From an uncultured Solobacterium sp. (GTDB lineage Bacteria > Bacillota_I > Bacilli_A > Erysipelotrichales > Erysipelotrichaceae), in contig CALBKL010000232.1 in NCBI GenBank assembly GCA_937895985.1, forward strand, positions 1-6,558: a DNA stretch of 6,558 bases. The letters are read 5' to 3'. Numbering within the stretch: position 1 is the stretch's first letter; the number at the start of each line of letters is the position of its first letter. Position numbers and translations under genes: made by a program. Shown here in pieces: positions 6,324 through 6,558 of this stretch. The notes beneath the pieces were generated by a model. It searched no databases and was not told the DNA's origin. It saw only the letters and a program-made list of their open reading frames with translations.

Positions 6324-6558
6324 ATGAAGAAAATCAGAGTGATTAGTTTTCTTTGTGCTCTGCTGATGGTATGTAGTATTTGTGTGACCACAATTTCTAC
6401 TGCAGTATTCGCAGATTCATCAACACCTACAACACAACCAGTACCAACGACTAGAACTTATACCGTTCGACATATTCGTCAGACATTGTCTGGCAGCTAT
6501 GAAGACGAATCCTTGGCAGAATATGAAACTCTTACAGGCAATGTAGGGGATATGACAC
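6324..6558 (+). CDS. Secreted surface-type protein, N-terminal part (truncated by window edge)
   Basis: The first 78 residues of a larger protein. A classical Sec signal peptide is clear: basic KKIR, a hydrophobic core at about 6-24, and a likely signal peptidase I site after VFA (residues 28-30, before DSS). A Thr/Pro-rich linker (33-44) follows. Then YTVRHIRQTLSGSYEDESLAEYETLTGNVGDM starts, at residue 46, a beta-rich unit of the kind (Y-V-H--Q-L-GSY...ET-TG--G) repeated in many Firmicutes wall-bound or adhesin-like proteins. Such proteins often end in an LPXTG anchor, but the C-terminus is outside the window, so anchoring is unknown. ATG 6324 has GGGGGA at 6311-6316; an in-frame ATG at 6309 overlaps that ribosome site and is less likely. 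Confidence 0.85.
   Translation, partial: MKKIRVISFLCALLMVCSICVTTISTAVFADSSTPTTQPVPTTRTYTVRHIRQTLSGSYEDESLAEYETLTGNVGDMT

Overview
The window looks like chromosomal DNA of a low-GC Gram-positive bacterium (Firmicutes/Bacillota). The signs are AT-rich codon use, AGGAGG-type ribosome sites, short intergenic gaps and a Sec-exported surface-type protein. The gene content and protein style fit the Erysipelotrichia best, but that placement is inference and was not tested by any search.

Layout. The 3' end of an unrecognised plus-strand gene (1-126) converges on a minus-strand rRNA methyltransferase of the RlmA family (135-911). The short gap after it holds a perfect 17-bp palindrome inside the promoter of a plus-strand unit: a TetR-family regulator (984-1547) followed 4 nt later by a 108-aa helical protein of unknown function (1552-1878). 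That unit converges on a minus-strand queuosine operon, transcribed tgt (4755-3622), queA (3620-2583), queH (2590-1895). These are the three enzymes acting at tRNA level: base exchange, ring transfer and epoxyqueuosine reduction. An 80-bp divergent promoter region separates tgt from a plus-strand three-gene unit: a two-helix membrane protein (4836-5285), an ArsR/SmtB-type metal sensor (5292-5627) and a DEDDh exonuclease (5620-6180). After a terminator, the window ends in the first 78 codons of a secreted surface-type protein (from 6324).

How genes are expressed. Expression signals are very compact and follow repeated designs. Two genes (rlmA and the membrane protein) have an extended -10 box, TGn-TATAnT, exactly six bases before the ATG and no Shine-Dalgarno sequence, which predicts leaderless mRNAs. 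Two others (queH and the exonuclease) lack a good ribosome site and start inside 8-nt overlaps with the upstream gene. At both convergent junctions the stop codon of the minus-strand gene lies in the loop of a bidirectional terminator hairpin.

No mobile element, CRISPR array, tRNA or rRNA gene was seen. The most promising leads are the leaderless-start architecture, the TetR operator shared by divergent promoters, the unexplained TetR-plus-helical-protein pair, and the apparently orphan zinc-type ArsR sensor coupled to an exonuclease.
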